From: Dasypus novemcinctus
Taxonomy: Eukaryota > Chordata > Mammalia > Cingulata > Dasypodidae
Length of the DNA: 64,000 nt
Reading direction: 5' to 3'
NCBI RefSeq assembly: GCF_030445035.2
Contig: NC_080699.1
Span: 1,612,001 to 1,676,000 of the forward strand
The position numbers and the translations under genes were made by a program. The notes beneath the pieces were generated by a model, which saw only the letters and a program-made list of their open reading frames with translations, was not told the origin of the DNA and did not search any database. Of this stretch, positions 1 to 11,019 are shown one piece after another. Every line of letters starts with the position of its first letter. Within the stretch, counting starts at the first letter, position 1.

Positions 1-505
1 GTGGTATTATGTGGGCTGGAAAGTGCTTTCAAGGAAAAGTCTAACGTCATGTATATTACTAAAAGGAAAGCTAAAAAATGTAACATGGGGCTGTAGAGCA
101 TAGCAAAATCACATGTGAAATAGAAATATGGGTAAAATTGCATATATATGACCATCTTTCTTTGAAATTGAACAAATGTATGTTACTACTATAAGATATT
201 AATATCGGACACACAAAAAACATGCTAAGTAGAAAAAAAAACAAAAAGTACTACATATTGTAGGGTTACATTTATATAAAAAGTGAATATAAATCAATTT
301 ATAAAAATGAAGTTAGTGGATATTTAGGGCTGGGGAAGGACTGCTATGGGGTGTGTAGTTTTCCTTTTTGGAGTAATGAAATTGTTCTAAATTTTTCTGG
401 TGATGAATACTCAACATTGTGAAAATACTAAAAGCCATTGATTAAACGCTTTGGATAGATACTGTGGTATATAAATATATCTCAATAAAACTGCTTAATA
501 AAAAG
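1..505 (+). mobile_element. LINE-1 3'UTR fragment
   Basis: This is AT-rich sequence ending in the typical mammalian L1 tail: a GCCATTGATTAAACGCTTTG-type segment, then ATATCTCAATAAAACTG and an A-rich end. It enters the window already truncated. An old 3' end, not coding. Confidence 0.6.
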
Positions 506-757
506 ATAATTGTGCAAGTATTGCCAGAAATAGTAGCTATGTACAGTAGGGGAAGCAGAAAGAGATTGGGAGGTAAAGAATTTTTTTGTTTGTCCGGTTT
601 TTGTTATTACTACTGAAATAATGAAAGTGCTCTAGTAATGATTGAAGTCATGAATGCACAATTATGAGATATACCAAATGCCGTTGATTTTCCACTTTGG
701 ATGAATTGTTTGCTTTATTAATATGCATCAATAAAATTGACTCGTTTACAAGAAATC
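506..757 (+). mobile_element. LINE-1 3' tail, xenarthran-type
   Basis: It ends CCACTTTGGATGAATTG and then ATCAATAAAATTGAC. The same tail recurs at about 37,556-37,640 (plus) and 62,925-62,990 (minus), so it is a family-specific L1 3' end. Only about 250 bases are present. Confidence 0.55.
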
Positions 758-969
758 CGCTCTTGGGGCAGGGCTTGACGAGCTGGCTCCTCTGTGCTTG
801 GCGTCACGTGGGCTCGCAGGCCGCGGTGGTGGCCCGGGGTGCGGCTGCCACTGCAAAGACTCGGCAGTGGGCAGCGGGCACGAGTGCCCCCCCTGGGTCT
901 CAGCCACGCCCTGGGCTGTGCGGAGCCAAAAGAAGGCCAAGCCGGCGGCCCGCTGGCGCCTCCCTCCAG

Positions 970-1245
970 CCTGGCCCGTGGACCTGGCGCCTGCCCCTGC
1001 CCTGCCCCTGCCCAGCCCTGCCCCCCCCGCCCCTGCCCTGCCCCTGCCCAGCCCTGCCCCTGCCCAGTCCTGCCCCAGCCCTGCCCCTGCCCCAGCCCCT
1101 GCCCTGCCCCTGGCCCCTGCCCTGCCTGCTCCAGTCCTGCCCCTACCCCTGCCCAGCCCTGCCCCTAGCCCTGCCCCAGCCCGGCCCCAGCCCTGCCCCA
1201 CTCCCGCCCCTGCCCAGCCCTGCCCTTGCTCTGCCCCTGGCCTCT
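970..1245. repeat. CCCTGCC-type minisatellite
   Basis: Short degenerate units of CCCTGCC, CCCAGCC and CCTGCCC run almost without interruption. Long open frames through it (Pro/Ala/Cys-rich one way, Gly/Ala/Arg-rich the other) follow from the repeat. Confidence 0.85.
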
Positions 1246-2380
1246 GCTCAGGGGACACGTCCAGGCAGGGGTCAGCCCACTGCTGGCAAGTAACCAGGGC
1301 ACCTTCTTCCTGTGGCCTGAAAAAGGGCTTTGCGGGCTCCCTAGAAGCTTCTAGAGTGCTTTCCAGGAGCGGAGAGGCCCGAGACCTCAGCTCAGGGTGA
1401 CCTGCAGGTCGCCATCTCTCTGAGGAGATCACACACCCCTGGCCACTGGCCACACGGTCAGGCGGGACCGCCCTCCTCTCACCGGCCTGGCACCCCCAAG
1501 GCAGTATGGGCATTCCTGGTGCCCACGCTGCAAGCAGGCGCTCCAGCACGAGCTGGCGGGTCCTCCAGTGGCAGAGCTGGCACAGCTGGGGGGCGGGAGC
1601 TCGCACCTGCCATGTTCCTGGCACTGCTGGCCTCGGGCCACAAGAGCCAGTCCAGCCCGGGCCTGGGTGCCCCACTTCGCCCACCCAGCCCGGGAGCACT
1701 GAGGGCTACACACATGGCCCGGCCCAGCCACGCAGCCAGGTACCACGGAGCCTGTGCCACGGCCCGGCCCGGGCACGTGTGAGGCCTTCCTCCCAAACGC
1801 AGCGAGCTCGTTACCAAACCCCCTGCGCTGACGCCTCCCCTCGACGGCTGCGGGCGCTCCTGCCAGCGGGGCCTGCTCCCTGCCCGTGTTTGCCCTTTTC
1901 CTCCTCCTCTTGAGAAAACCATCAGCAGGAGGGGAGGGAGGCGGCTCCACAGCTGGGCTGCCCAGCAAGGCCGTCCGGGGGCCAGGAGGGCCCAGGCCCG
2001 CTCACCCCTCGGAAGGCGGCACTGATGCCGCTGCCTGCGGCTGCCCGCAGCTGGCGTGTTCCGGGTCTCCCACCGCCCCTGCCCTGCCTCGTCGGACCCC
2101 CGGTGGGCCTACGTGGGCGCTCGGCCTTCCCACGAGTTTGCTCCCGTCACCTTTCCTCTTTCCCACGGGGATTCGACGTGGCTGATGGAAAGGACACCCG
2201 CGCAAAATGGCTCCTGCTGTGGACCAGCAAAGCCGGGGCGTCGCGCTCACACCCCCTTCCGCTGTCCTCTCGTGAGGCGGGGGGCGGCGAGCGCGGGCAT
2301 CTGGGAGCGCTTGAGATCCGGCCGCGCAGCCTCGGGCTCCACCGGGAGGTGCCCGCCGCCCGCGGGAGGCGCAGCTGAGC
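1246..2380. other. GC-rich intergenic sequence, no gene seen
   Basis: Very GC-rich sequence with many open but unconvincing frames. I see no conserved protein motif, splice-consistent exon or recognisable repeat. Confidence 0.5.
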
Positions 2381-2735
2381 CCCGCAGGCCCCCCAGCAGC
2401 ACCCCCGGCCCACCGCACCCCCGCGGGACCCCTGCCCACCATGACCCCGCAGGCCCCCCAGCAGCACCCCCGGCCCACCGCACCCCCGCGGGACCCCCGC
2501 CCGCCGTGACCCCACAGGCCCCCCAGCAGCACCCCCGGCCCGCCACACCCCCGCAGGCCCCCAGCCCGCCGCACCCCCGCAGGCCCCCGCCCGCTGTAAC
2601 CCTGCAGGCCCCCGGCCCGCCACACCCCCACAGGCCCCCCGCCCGCTGTAACCCCGCAGGCCCCCCAGCAGCACCCCCGGCCTGCCACACCCCCGCAGGC
2701 CCCCCGGCCGCCACACCCCCGCAGGCCTGCTGTAG
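2381..2735. repeat. CCCCGCAGGCCCCC minisatellite
   Basis: GC-rich units built around CACCCCCGCAGGCCCCC, CAGCAGCACCCCCGGCC and CCGCTGTAACCC recur in mixed order, giving a higher-order pattern of roughly 35-65 bases. The overlapping open frames are by-products. Confidence 0.85.
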
Positions 2736-3362
2736 CTGTGCAGGCAGGCACCCAGGTGAGCCTCCGTGGAGCCGTCCAGAGCAGCGGCCGAGCCGAGGCA
2801 GCACTGCTGGGGAAGCAAGAGGTATTGGGGTAAGTTTCTGTAAGTTCTTTCGCTCTTTTCCCATCCCTAGTAGCCTCAAAAATAAAAAAATATTTTAAAT
2901 GACCCTCCAGAAGATTCCCCCTCCTCTGGAGCGTGGCCCCCTCCTCTGGGCCATGCCAGCCTGGGCCACAGTCACACGCGGGTCACACGCAGGGTCTCGC
3001 CACCCAGGTCGCGGGGTGCGCCAGCCGGCCCCTGCCCACAGGCAGCACAGCTGGCCCGGTGGGCGCTGCACACAGTGGGTCTGCAGCAGCGGCAGAGCTG
3101 AGCTGGGGAAGCGCCTCGCTGGCGGGTGCGTGGGCAGGCTCCCAGTCCAGGCCACACCGCCCCTGCCCCGGGCTGCTCGCCGCAGGCCCAGCGCGGACAA
3201 ATGGCCTGGAAGGGCAGGGCGACCCTTGGGCAGACATGTGCAGGACACGCGGCTCGCCTCCCCAACCCCGCGGAGCCTGGACGAGACGCCCCGAATGGCT
3301 GCTCCGCTCCCCTCGCCCTCCTGGGCTGCGGCCAGACCGCGGGCGGCGCCCAGCTCCGGCCA

Positions 3363-3456
3363 GTGACCCCCGCCCGGTGGCCGCCTCTGCTGACCTCCCA
3401 GCCCAGTGACCCCCGCCCGGTGGCCGCCTCTGCTGACCTCCCAGCCCAGTGACTCC
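3363..3456. repeat. 47 bp tandem duplication
   Basis: A 47-base unit starting GTGACCCCCGCCCGGTGGCC occurs twice back to back (about 3363-3409 and 3410-3456), with no difference that I can see. Confidence 0.85.
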
Positions 3457-5394
3457 AGCTGCGGCGAAGCCCTGGCCGGGCCTGGCCCCGCGCGAGCCGG
3501 CGACACGCCTGGTCCGCACGCACTTCGTGGCAAAGGCGACTGCACCCCGCGCTGCCCGTTCGCAGCTGGGGAGCCGCAGCGCACTGCCCGTCGCCCAGGC
3601 AGGCAGGGACGGCGCAGGCTGACCCGCGACCTGCCGGCCCCGCAGCCACGGGGCTCGCCTCATCCTGGCGCTTCTGTTCCTTTCCTGGGCAATAGGAGGG
3701 GATTTTTTTTTCCAGCAAATTCTTCACCAAAGGGCTACCCCTCCGAGACCCGGCCCCTGGGCCCCTCCAAAGGCCTGCTGGGGCCCTGCAGTTTCCCGGG
3801 AGACGCTGGACTTGGCCTGAGCAAGGCCCACGAGGAGGCGGCCGTCGGGGGGCTCAGAGGCTTCCGGAAGCGCCCACCACGGCTGCCGAGTAGACAGGAG
3901 GGGCTGCTCCAGTGGCCCTTTCGGCAAATTAGAAATACGCACCCCTCCCTCCAGACGCTCGGCTGCCCCTGGTTGGAAACTGTGGTTACAAACGTGCAGA
4001 TTCAGGCGCAGTGCGCGCCTCCTGCGGCCGAGCCGAGCCGCCGGGTCAAGCCCGTCCACACCCGCTCCTGCCCGTCCCTGGCCGGGGGCTGGGGCAGGTC
4101 GCCGGGGGGCTGGGCTCGGTTACCTTAGAATGGGGCAGTGCTGACCCCGTCCACCTTGCTCGTGAGGTTTGAACAGAAAAAGAAAGGCCTCTTGCTTACG
4201 ACCCAAGGAGCGAGCACAGTCTTCCTCCTGGAGACGGGGGTCACCTGGAACCGTTCCAAGTCCTCCGTGCTTGCTCGTCACAGCGGAGAGGGTTAGGGTT
4301 AGGGCGCGCCCCAAGTCCTGCTCCAGATCGAAACCCTCGCCCGCGCGCTCCCACACGCCCCTGTCCTCTCTCCTTCCCAGTCGAGCCCCCTGCAGAAAAT
4401 GGCTGACGCGGCCAAAGGCGTTCAGGAAATTCACCCCTGAGTGATTTACGCCCCCCAGTCGAATCTCTAGCAGTGGATTTGGGTCCTCAGGGGGGGAGAT
4501 CTGGAGCCAATGCCCGTGGATTACATGGGAAGCTCCCCACGGGCTCAACCGTCGCTCCACCTCCCGAGCTCGTCGGGGAGCCCGGACACCCTGAAGGCCC
4601 CGCAGTGGCCCTTTCTGCTCTGGACCCCCCTTCTGAAAGCCTGCTCCCCGTGCCAGCCCCCGGTCTGCCCAGCCTTATGCGCCTGTTGTTATGTAGGATT
4701 ATTGGGCCTCGGTCATTCTCTGATGGCGGGACGAGAGCCACGTCCTCCTGGACCTGCCTGAGGCCAGGTCTGGGCCCGGTTGGGTCACGCCTGGGCACCC
4801 CTGAGCCACGGTTTCCATCTCTGCAGAGCGGGCCAATGGCACACCAGCCACATTACCCACATTTCACGCCATCAGCAGCCACGTGTTGGCAGGTGGCTAC
4901 GGCATTGGAAGGCGCAGCCTGGACCACCTGCAGCTCTGCGGGTGTCCTCCTGGACAAGTGACCCACTGGAAGAACAGGCTCCTCCTCCTCCAGTCCCTCC
5001 TTGCCTTCAAAGAAGGATGATCCCAAATCTAGATCACCATCGCCTGCGGCTCGCGGCTCACCTTAGTGTGGATTTGTTCACTCGAGTCACTGGAACACGC
5101 GGCACTGGTGCCAGGCCCCTGTGGGCAGCACCACCCCAGGGCAGGCCGGGCTGTTTGAACTCACTGCCCACGGCATCCCTGGCCTGTGCAGGACAAACTC
5201 GTGTCCACTTACCTCCCTCCCCGGCCCCACAATCCAAGTCTTCCTGACGCGCTTGTCGCCCTCAGGCCGGAGCCCAGAGTCTGCTGACCACCGTCCGCCC
5301 GGACGTCCTCTCACCCCCACCTACCCCGCCCCCGCCTCGCGGGCTCTGAATTTCAGCTTCCTCGTCTACTTGGGGATATTTGTTGACCCAAACG
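3457..5394. other. GC-rich intergenic sequence, no gene seen
   Basis: No coding or RNA gene is supported. It includes a short telomere-like motif at 4289-4304, described as a finding. Confidence 0.5.
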
Positions 5395-5835
5395 CTTGAC
5401 AAGAATGGTTGTAGCAGCATTATTTGTAGTAGCCAAAAAGCGGAAACAGCCCAAATGTCTCTCCACTGATGGCTGGATCAGCAGAACGGGTGTTCCCTAA
5501 CAACAAACAGGAATGAAGTGTGGATACGAGCTCTCTCACAGACGAACCTTGAAATCGTTGCACTGAGTGGAAGAAGCCAGTCCCAGAAGACTGCAATATG
5601 ATTCCATTTCTATAAAATGTCCAGCATAAGCAAGTCTGGAGGACAGAAGAGGAGCGGGTGCCAGGCTGGGGTGGGGAGGCCGAGTCAGGGGCGTCTCTCC
5701 GAGGTCATGAAAATGCTCGAGCCTTGATTTGTGATGGTTTCACAACCCTGGGGTGCACTAAGACCCACTGAGTTGTCCATTTTAAAGGGTGAATGTTACG
5801 GTAAATCGTATTTCAATAAAGCTGTTATAAACTAT
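5395..5835 (+). mobile_element. LINE-1 ORF2 end and 3'UTR (old)
   Basis: It opens with the L1 ORF2 C-terminal signature sequence (GCAGCATTATTTGTAGTAGCC, then AACAGCCCAAATGTC), continues to the ATTCCATTTCTATAAAATG segment and ends in a 3'UTR with GTATTTCAATAAAGCTG. 5'-truncated and diverged, of the L1M type. Confidence 0.85.
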
Positions 5836-6084
5836 ATTCCACTGGAGGAAAGAACAGCAGGCAAGAAGCGCTGGGCGCGGGTGGGTCCCGCAGCCCCTGC
5901 GCGTGCAGAGGCGGTTGATGGAAACATTCCTGTGGAGAGACACAGGCCCCAGGGCTGGGCCCCGGCTCTAAGCAGGGAGGGAATGTCGCGGGTGGCACCA
6001 GGTCCTCAAGCCGTCGGGCAGCGGGTGGCCGTGCACCGCCTGGGCCTTGTCTCCTGGGGGCTTGTCTCCAGCTGCCCGAGGGTC

Positions 6085-6262
6085 TCCAACAGCCGCACCA
6101 AGGGGCAGACGCCAGTGCTGTCCCCAAGGGCCAGACGCCTGCCTGTCCCCAAGGGACAGACATCTGCCCGTCACCAAAGGGCAGACACCTGCCTGTCACC
6201 AAGGGGTGGACGCCAGTCCTGTCCCCAAGGGGCAGACGCCCGTCCTGCCTGTCGCCACCCGC
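6085..6262. repeat. ~30 bp minisatellite
   Basis: Five or so units of the form CTGTCCCCAAGGGGCAGACGCC, varied as CGTCACCAAAGGGCAGACAC, run head to tail. Confidence 0.85.
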
Positions 6263-7754
6263 GTCACCACCTGCTTGATGGGGGAGCGGGAGTGAAGGGC
6301 GAGCGGAGCTTGGCGGAGAGACCCCCCTCCTGCCGCTGCCACTTACGCGGCGATCCCTCGTGGAAAGCAACCAGGAGGCCCGAGGGCCCTGCGCGCTGGG
6401 CGAGGCCAGGCCCTGCGGCACCGTTTCCGGCAGTGTCCGCTCCCACGGGGTTGAAATCTCCTGAGCACGCCGGGGGAAGGTGCGCCCTGTCTGGCAGCGG
6501 CCTCGCCCAGTAGACGCAGCGCCCACCCCTGCACGCCCCCCGTGCGGGGCTCCGCGCTGAGCACCCGTTTAAAGGCCGGTTTGGGTCTGAAGCCTCCTTG
6601 GCCCTGAGCTGCTGGTGCCTCCACGGCAGGGTCAGCGAAGGCGCGCGCCGCTGGCTGCTCGTTAGGTGACGCTCAGCACAGGCCAGGAGCGGAGCTGGGC
6701 CCGGGCGCATGGCGGCCAGCACCCAGCTAAGCGGGCGAAGGCTCCTGCGTGGACAGCATACGGCACGGGGTGGCCTCACGGAGGCGCCTGCCCGCATGCG
6801 GACCGACGGGCACGGCGGGGAGTTCTGGGGGGAAGATGCTGAAGCGGGTCCGGGGTGCAGGATGCGTGGCGGGGAGGGGGACGGGGTGGGCACCGGGCAG
6901 GGGCGTCAGGGATCTGCAGGGGCCCTGCGGCTGAAGGGCCCCCCCTCCCTGGCACTGGACGAGGAGCCGAGAGCCCCAGGCAGGGGCGCGCCCACCGGGA
7001 AGGGGGCGCCTCCTCCGGCCGACGCCCGAGAAGGGCGCGGAGCCAGGGCAGGAGGCGCGAGGGTGGGCCTGGCCGGCAGCCCTGGACGGGGAGGGCGGGC
7101 AGGCGCCGGGGCGGGTCCGCCTTACGAAGGCCGCCCGTGCTCGCCTCCAGGGAGGGCTCGGCTCCCGCAGCGGGACCCGGCGGGGCCCGGCGCACGGCCC
7201 TGAGGCGGCAGCAGCCAGTCGGGGCCCCCGGGGGCACGGCGGCCGCTGGGCCCCCGCCCCGTCTCTGCCGAGCCCCTGCCGAACCCAGGCCCCTGTCCCG
7301 CTCGGCTGGCGGCTCGGGCCCTGCCCAGCGCTGTGCTTCCGGCCGCGGCCTCTGCCCTCGGGCCTACCGGCTGGCTGCTGGACCCCAGCGCCCCCCCTCG
7401 GCACGGCCGATGGCTTTGCTGCCCGCCTCGGTGCACAGGCCCCAGGAGAGCGTGCCGACCCGCTGCCCCCGGTCCACTCAGGCCGCATGCACGAGCCCGC
7501 CAGGCACGCTCAGGGCAGGGCAGCTCGGGCGGAATGTCCTGGGGTTCAGAGCAGACTCACCCCAGTGCAGGCTGACCAGCAGGGCGCAGGGGAGAGGGCG
7601 CAGGGGAGAGGGAGGCTGGGGGCAGCGAGGGGTGCCGCCCTGCAAGGCCTGTGGGCACCTGAGTCTGGACTGGGTGGTAGTGGAGGGTCCTCGGGGCAGG
7701 AGGGGGTCCACGTGGCCTCTGTTGGGGAGATTGGGAAGGGGGGCCTGGGCCCGG
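6263..7754. other. GC-rich intergenic sequence, no gene seen
   Basis: CpG-rich sequence with several overlapping long frames on both strands. None resembles a known protein and their composition is what random GC-rich DNA gives. It could be a CpG island of an unseen noncoding transcript, but nothing shows that. Confidence 0.4.
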
Positions 7755-8065
7755 GAGGGGGTGGGGCTCAGAGCTTCAAGGGGCAGGGCTCTGAGAAGGG
7801 GCGGGGCTTGGCACAATTGGGCGGGGCTGGGGCAGTGAGGGGGCAGGGCTGGGGCGTAGGGGGCAGGGCTCTGAGGGGGGGGGAACTCCAAGAAGGGGCG
7901 GGGCTAGGTGTGGTGGGGCGGGGCTGGGGCAGTGAGGGACGGGGCTTGGGTGGCTGGGGCAGCGAGAGGTAGGGCAGCGGCAGTAGGGGGTGGGGCTTTG
8001 AGGGGTGGGGCTCTGAGAAGGGGCGGGGCTTGGCGGGGCTGGGGAGGGACTCTGAGCAGCAGGCG
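7755..8065. repeat. GGGGCGGGGCT minisatellite (tandem GC boxes)
   Basis: Repeated GGGGCGGGGCTTGG, GGGCAGGGCT and CAGTGAGGGG units. The plus strand is strongly G-rich, with many runs of three or more G. Confidence 0.85.
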
Positions 8066-9302
8066 TGGGCAGGGCTGGGGTCAGCAGGCTGGGGCGGGCA
8101 GCAGGCAGGGCCCCCACTGGCAGAGTGGGGTCCCCAAGACAGCAGAAGGTGGCGTGGGGAGCCAGCCGTCCCTCGTGGGGACCCCCAGTGGAGGAGGAGC
8201 TCGGGCCGTCCTGGTCAGCAGCCTTTCCGGCCATGCCTGGGCGTGAAGCATGCGCTCCTGCTGGGTGTGGGGGCCCTGGCGGTGGGGGCTGACGGGCACC
8301 CTGATGCCTTAACTTCTAGCCCCTTTTCTACCGCTGCCACCCCGGCCCTGGCACTTAGTTTCGGGGAGTCAGCGGTTTTCTGCAGGACGTTCTGCCTCGG
8401 GTGTGAAGGAGCCTGGGCTTCTGCGGCCTCCAAGGCCCCTGCTGGCCGCGGAATCTGCTCATTGTTCGGAGTCGCAGAGGCCCGGGGCAGGGGCCGGCTG
8501 GCGCTCGTGCCGTCCTGACCCTGCCCTCTGCCCGCCACCTTGCACACCGCCGACGTGGCTGCTGGCTCTGTGGCCCCCAGCCCCAGGGTCTCTCCCTGGG
8601 GGCTCCTGGATTCACCGCACCCTCCTCCCAGCATGCTCAGGCGGCTGTTTCCTTACAGAACCCTCCCTGGCTGCCAAATGTTGACAAGCTGCGCAGTAGT
8701 TATTGATCCAAATCCACCACGCAGCAAATGGCCTCCATGTCGCCAAGGAGGCTTCTCCCGTGGGGGGCACGAAGCTCCGGTCGCCTCGGCCCGTGTCCAG
8801 GCCGGCACGTTGTTCTGCTGGGCCTGGCCAGAGAGTGATGGCTCTAGAGGCACGAGCTGCCGCGCTATCTTTGGCACCGGCCACACCGGGCCCAGCGGCC
8901 TCAGGCCACGGCCTTCTCCCACCCGGGGGAGGCGGCTCCGGGGGCCGGGTCGTGGGGCTGAGAGCACCAGGGGCGGCCGGGGGGAGGGGGCAGGAGGTGC
9001 TGGGCTGCACCCCAGGAGCTGCTGACAGCTAGTGCACCCTAGAGGGGAGGCTCTCAGCCGCGGGGCAGCAGGCTTGTGTCTTCTGTTCGGCTGGTGTTTA
9101 CCGCTGGTCAAGGAGCTCCTGGCAGCAGACAGCACCGCCCAGTGCCATGGTCAAGGCACTCCTGGCCCTGTGCTTCTGTTTCTCTCCAACACGGTTTTAC
9201 TACATCAAGCCTCTTTGAAGTGGTTGTGCCGACTGAGGTTAGGCTGGCGGGTGCGCTCTAACCCCCTTAGCCTGTAGTAGTCGCGGTTGAGTCTCTCTGG
9301 GT

Positions 9303-9748
9303 GTCCAGGTCTCCAGAGGAGGTGGTTGTGGTCATGGTGGAGGTGGTGATGGTGGTGGAGGTGGTTGTGGAGGTGGTTGTGGAGGTGGTCGTGGTCATGG
9401 TGGAGGTGGTGATGGTGGTAGAGGTGGTTGTGGTGGTAGAGGTGGTCGTGGTCATGGTGGAGGTGGTCGTGGTCATGGTGGTGGTGGAGGTGGTTGTGGA
9501 GGTGGTTGTGGAGGTGGTCGTGGTCATGGTGGAGGTGGTGATGGTGGTAGAGGTGGTTGTGGTGGTAGAGGTGGTCGTGGTCATGGTGGAGGTGGAGGTG
9601 GTTGTGGTCATGGTAGAGGTGGTCGTGGTGATGGAGGAGGTGGCGATGGTGGTGGAGGTGGTCATGGTCATGGTGGTGGTGGAGGTGGTTGTGGAGGTGG
9701 TCGTGGTCATGGTGGAGGTGGTTGTGGTCATGGTGGAGGTGGTGATGG
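9303..9748. repeat. GGAGGTGGT minisatellite, left part
   Basis: Units of GGAGGTGGTTGTGGTCATGG and close variants, purine/T-rich on the plus strand with very few C. An LTR at 9749-10196 separates this part from the right part. Long frames (poly His/Asp/Leu, Thr/Ser or Val/Glu) are artefacts of the three-base periodicity. Confidence 0.9.
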
Positions 9749-10196
9749 TGGTAGACGCCAGAGTTGCAGAACCCAAAGGTTATCGGGAATGAAAGACAAA
9801 GAGAGATTGGGATCAGGGGATCTGAGAGCATTGAAGCCTCAAGCTCATCAGACAAGTTTATTAATCTCAGGGGCTTCTTTATATACCCCAAGCAATCTTG
9901 AGACCCAGCAACTATCCTAGCTAACTATTCCCATTACCTCAACCTGTGTAACACAATGGATCAAAAGCTACGATTATAATTCAAAGTACAAAATTTCAAT
10001 GTTCTATTATATTATTGAGAAAGCATACCCATAAATCTTGTTGCCCAGGTTGTCCCATTCTACCTAGTCCTCATTCCACCTGAATGTACGCATCTCTTTG
10101 CTAGATTTATGACCTGCACGTATATGGAGACAGCGTGACTCAGTGGTCAAGGAAGTAACTTGCTCCCATGGAAACAACATGCCTTTGTTTCCCACA
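9749..10196 (-). mobile_element. Solo LTR, class II (betaretrovirus-like) endogenous retrovirus
   Basis: Read on the minus strand this 448 bp element starts TGTGGGAAAC and ends TCTACCA. It is flanked on both sides by the 5-base target duplication GATGG (9744-9748 and 10197-10201). A TATA box (TATATAAA, 9885-9878) is followed 15 bases later by AATAAA (9862-9857). This close spacing, with the poly(A) signal just before the expected R region, is typical of betaretroviral LTRs. No internal retroviral sequence is attached, so it is a solo LTR fossil. Being inside a minisatellite, the short target duplication is weaker evidence than usual. Confidence 0.75.
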
Positions 10197-10201
10197 GATG
10201 G

Positions 10202-10912
10202 AGGTGGTTGTGGAGGTGGAGGTGGTCGTGGTCACGGTGGTGGTGGTGGAGGTGGTCATGGAGAAGGAGGTGGTTGTGGTCATGGTGTTGGTGGTGGAGG
10301 TGGTCGTGGAGAAGGAGGTGGTCGTGGTCATGGTGGTGGTGGTGGAGGTGGTGGTGGTGGAGGTGGTGGAGGTGGAGGTGGTTGTGGTCATGGTGGTGGT
10401 GGTGGAGGTGGTCATGGAGAAGGAGGTGGTCGTGGTCATGGTGGTGGTGGTGGAGGTGGTGGAGGTGGAGGTGGTCGTGGTCATGGTGGTGGTGGTGGAG
10501 GTGGTGGAGGTGGAGGTGGTTGTGGTCATGGTGGTGGTGGTGGAGGTGGTCGTGGTCACGGTGGTGGTGGTGGAGGTGATGGTGGTGGAGGTGGTCATGG
10601 AGAAGGAGGTGGTTGTGGTCATGGTGTTGGTGGTGGAGGCGGAGGTGGTCATGGTGTTAGTGGAGGTGGTTGTGGTCACGGTGGTGGTGGTGGAGGTGGT
10701 GGTGGTGGAGGTGGTGGAGGTGGAGGTGGTCGTGGTCACGGTGGTGGTGGTGGAGGTGATGGTGGTGGAGGTGGTCATGGAGAAGGAGGTGGTTGTGGTC
10801 ATGGTGTTGGTGGTGGAGGCGGAGGTGGTCATGGTGTTAGTGGAGGTGGTTGTGGTCATGGTGGTGCTGGAGGTGGCGGTGGCCGTGGTCATGGTGGTGG
10901 AGGTAATACTTT
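10202..10912. repeat. GGAGGTGGT minisatellite, right part
   Basis: Continuation of the array with added GGAGAAGGAGGTGG and GGTGTTGGTGG variants. Inside it about 127 bases or more at 10553-10679 recur exactly 180 bases later (10733-10859), a higher-order duplication. The 291-codon Gly/His-rich open frame is periodicity, not a gene. Confidence 0.9.
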
Positions 10913-11019
10913 CTCTCCCGGCACTTCCTCTGTACCACTCATGGAGAAGCACTTTCTATACCTTATTTTATTCCCCCAACAACACGTAGAGACCAGTGTT
11001 ATTATCCTGGTTGTCTAGA

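Noticed and set aside
697-2898. Overlapping 100-317 codon frames, Pro/Ala-rich or Gly/Arg-rich, at 0.7-2.9 kb
   Set aside because: They follow the CCCTGCC and CCCCGCAGG minisatellites and have no recognisable domain on either strand.
10143-11018. 291-codon Gly/His-rich open frame, and long Thr/Ser, Val/Glu and Trp/Arg frames over 9.3-10.95 kb
   Set aside because: All frames of a repeat with three-base periodicity stay open. The frames change composition with phase and cross an LTR insertion. No start context, splice sites or conserved domain.
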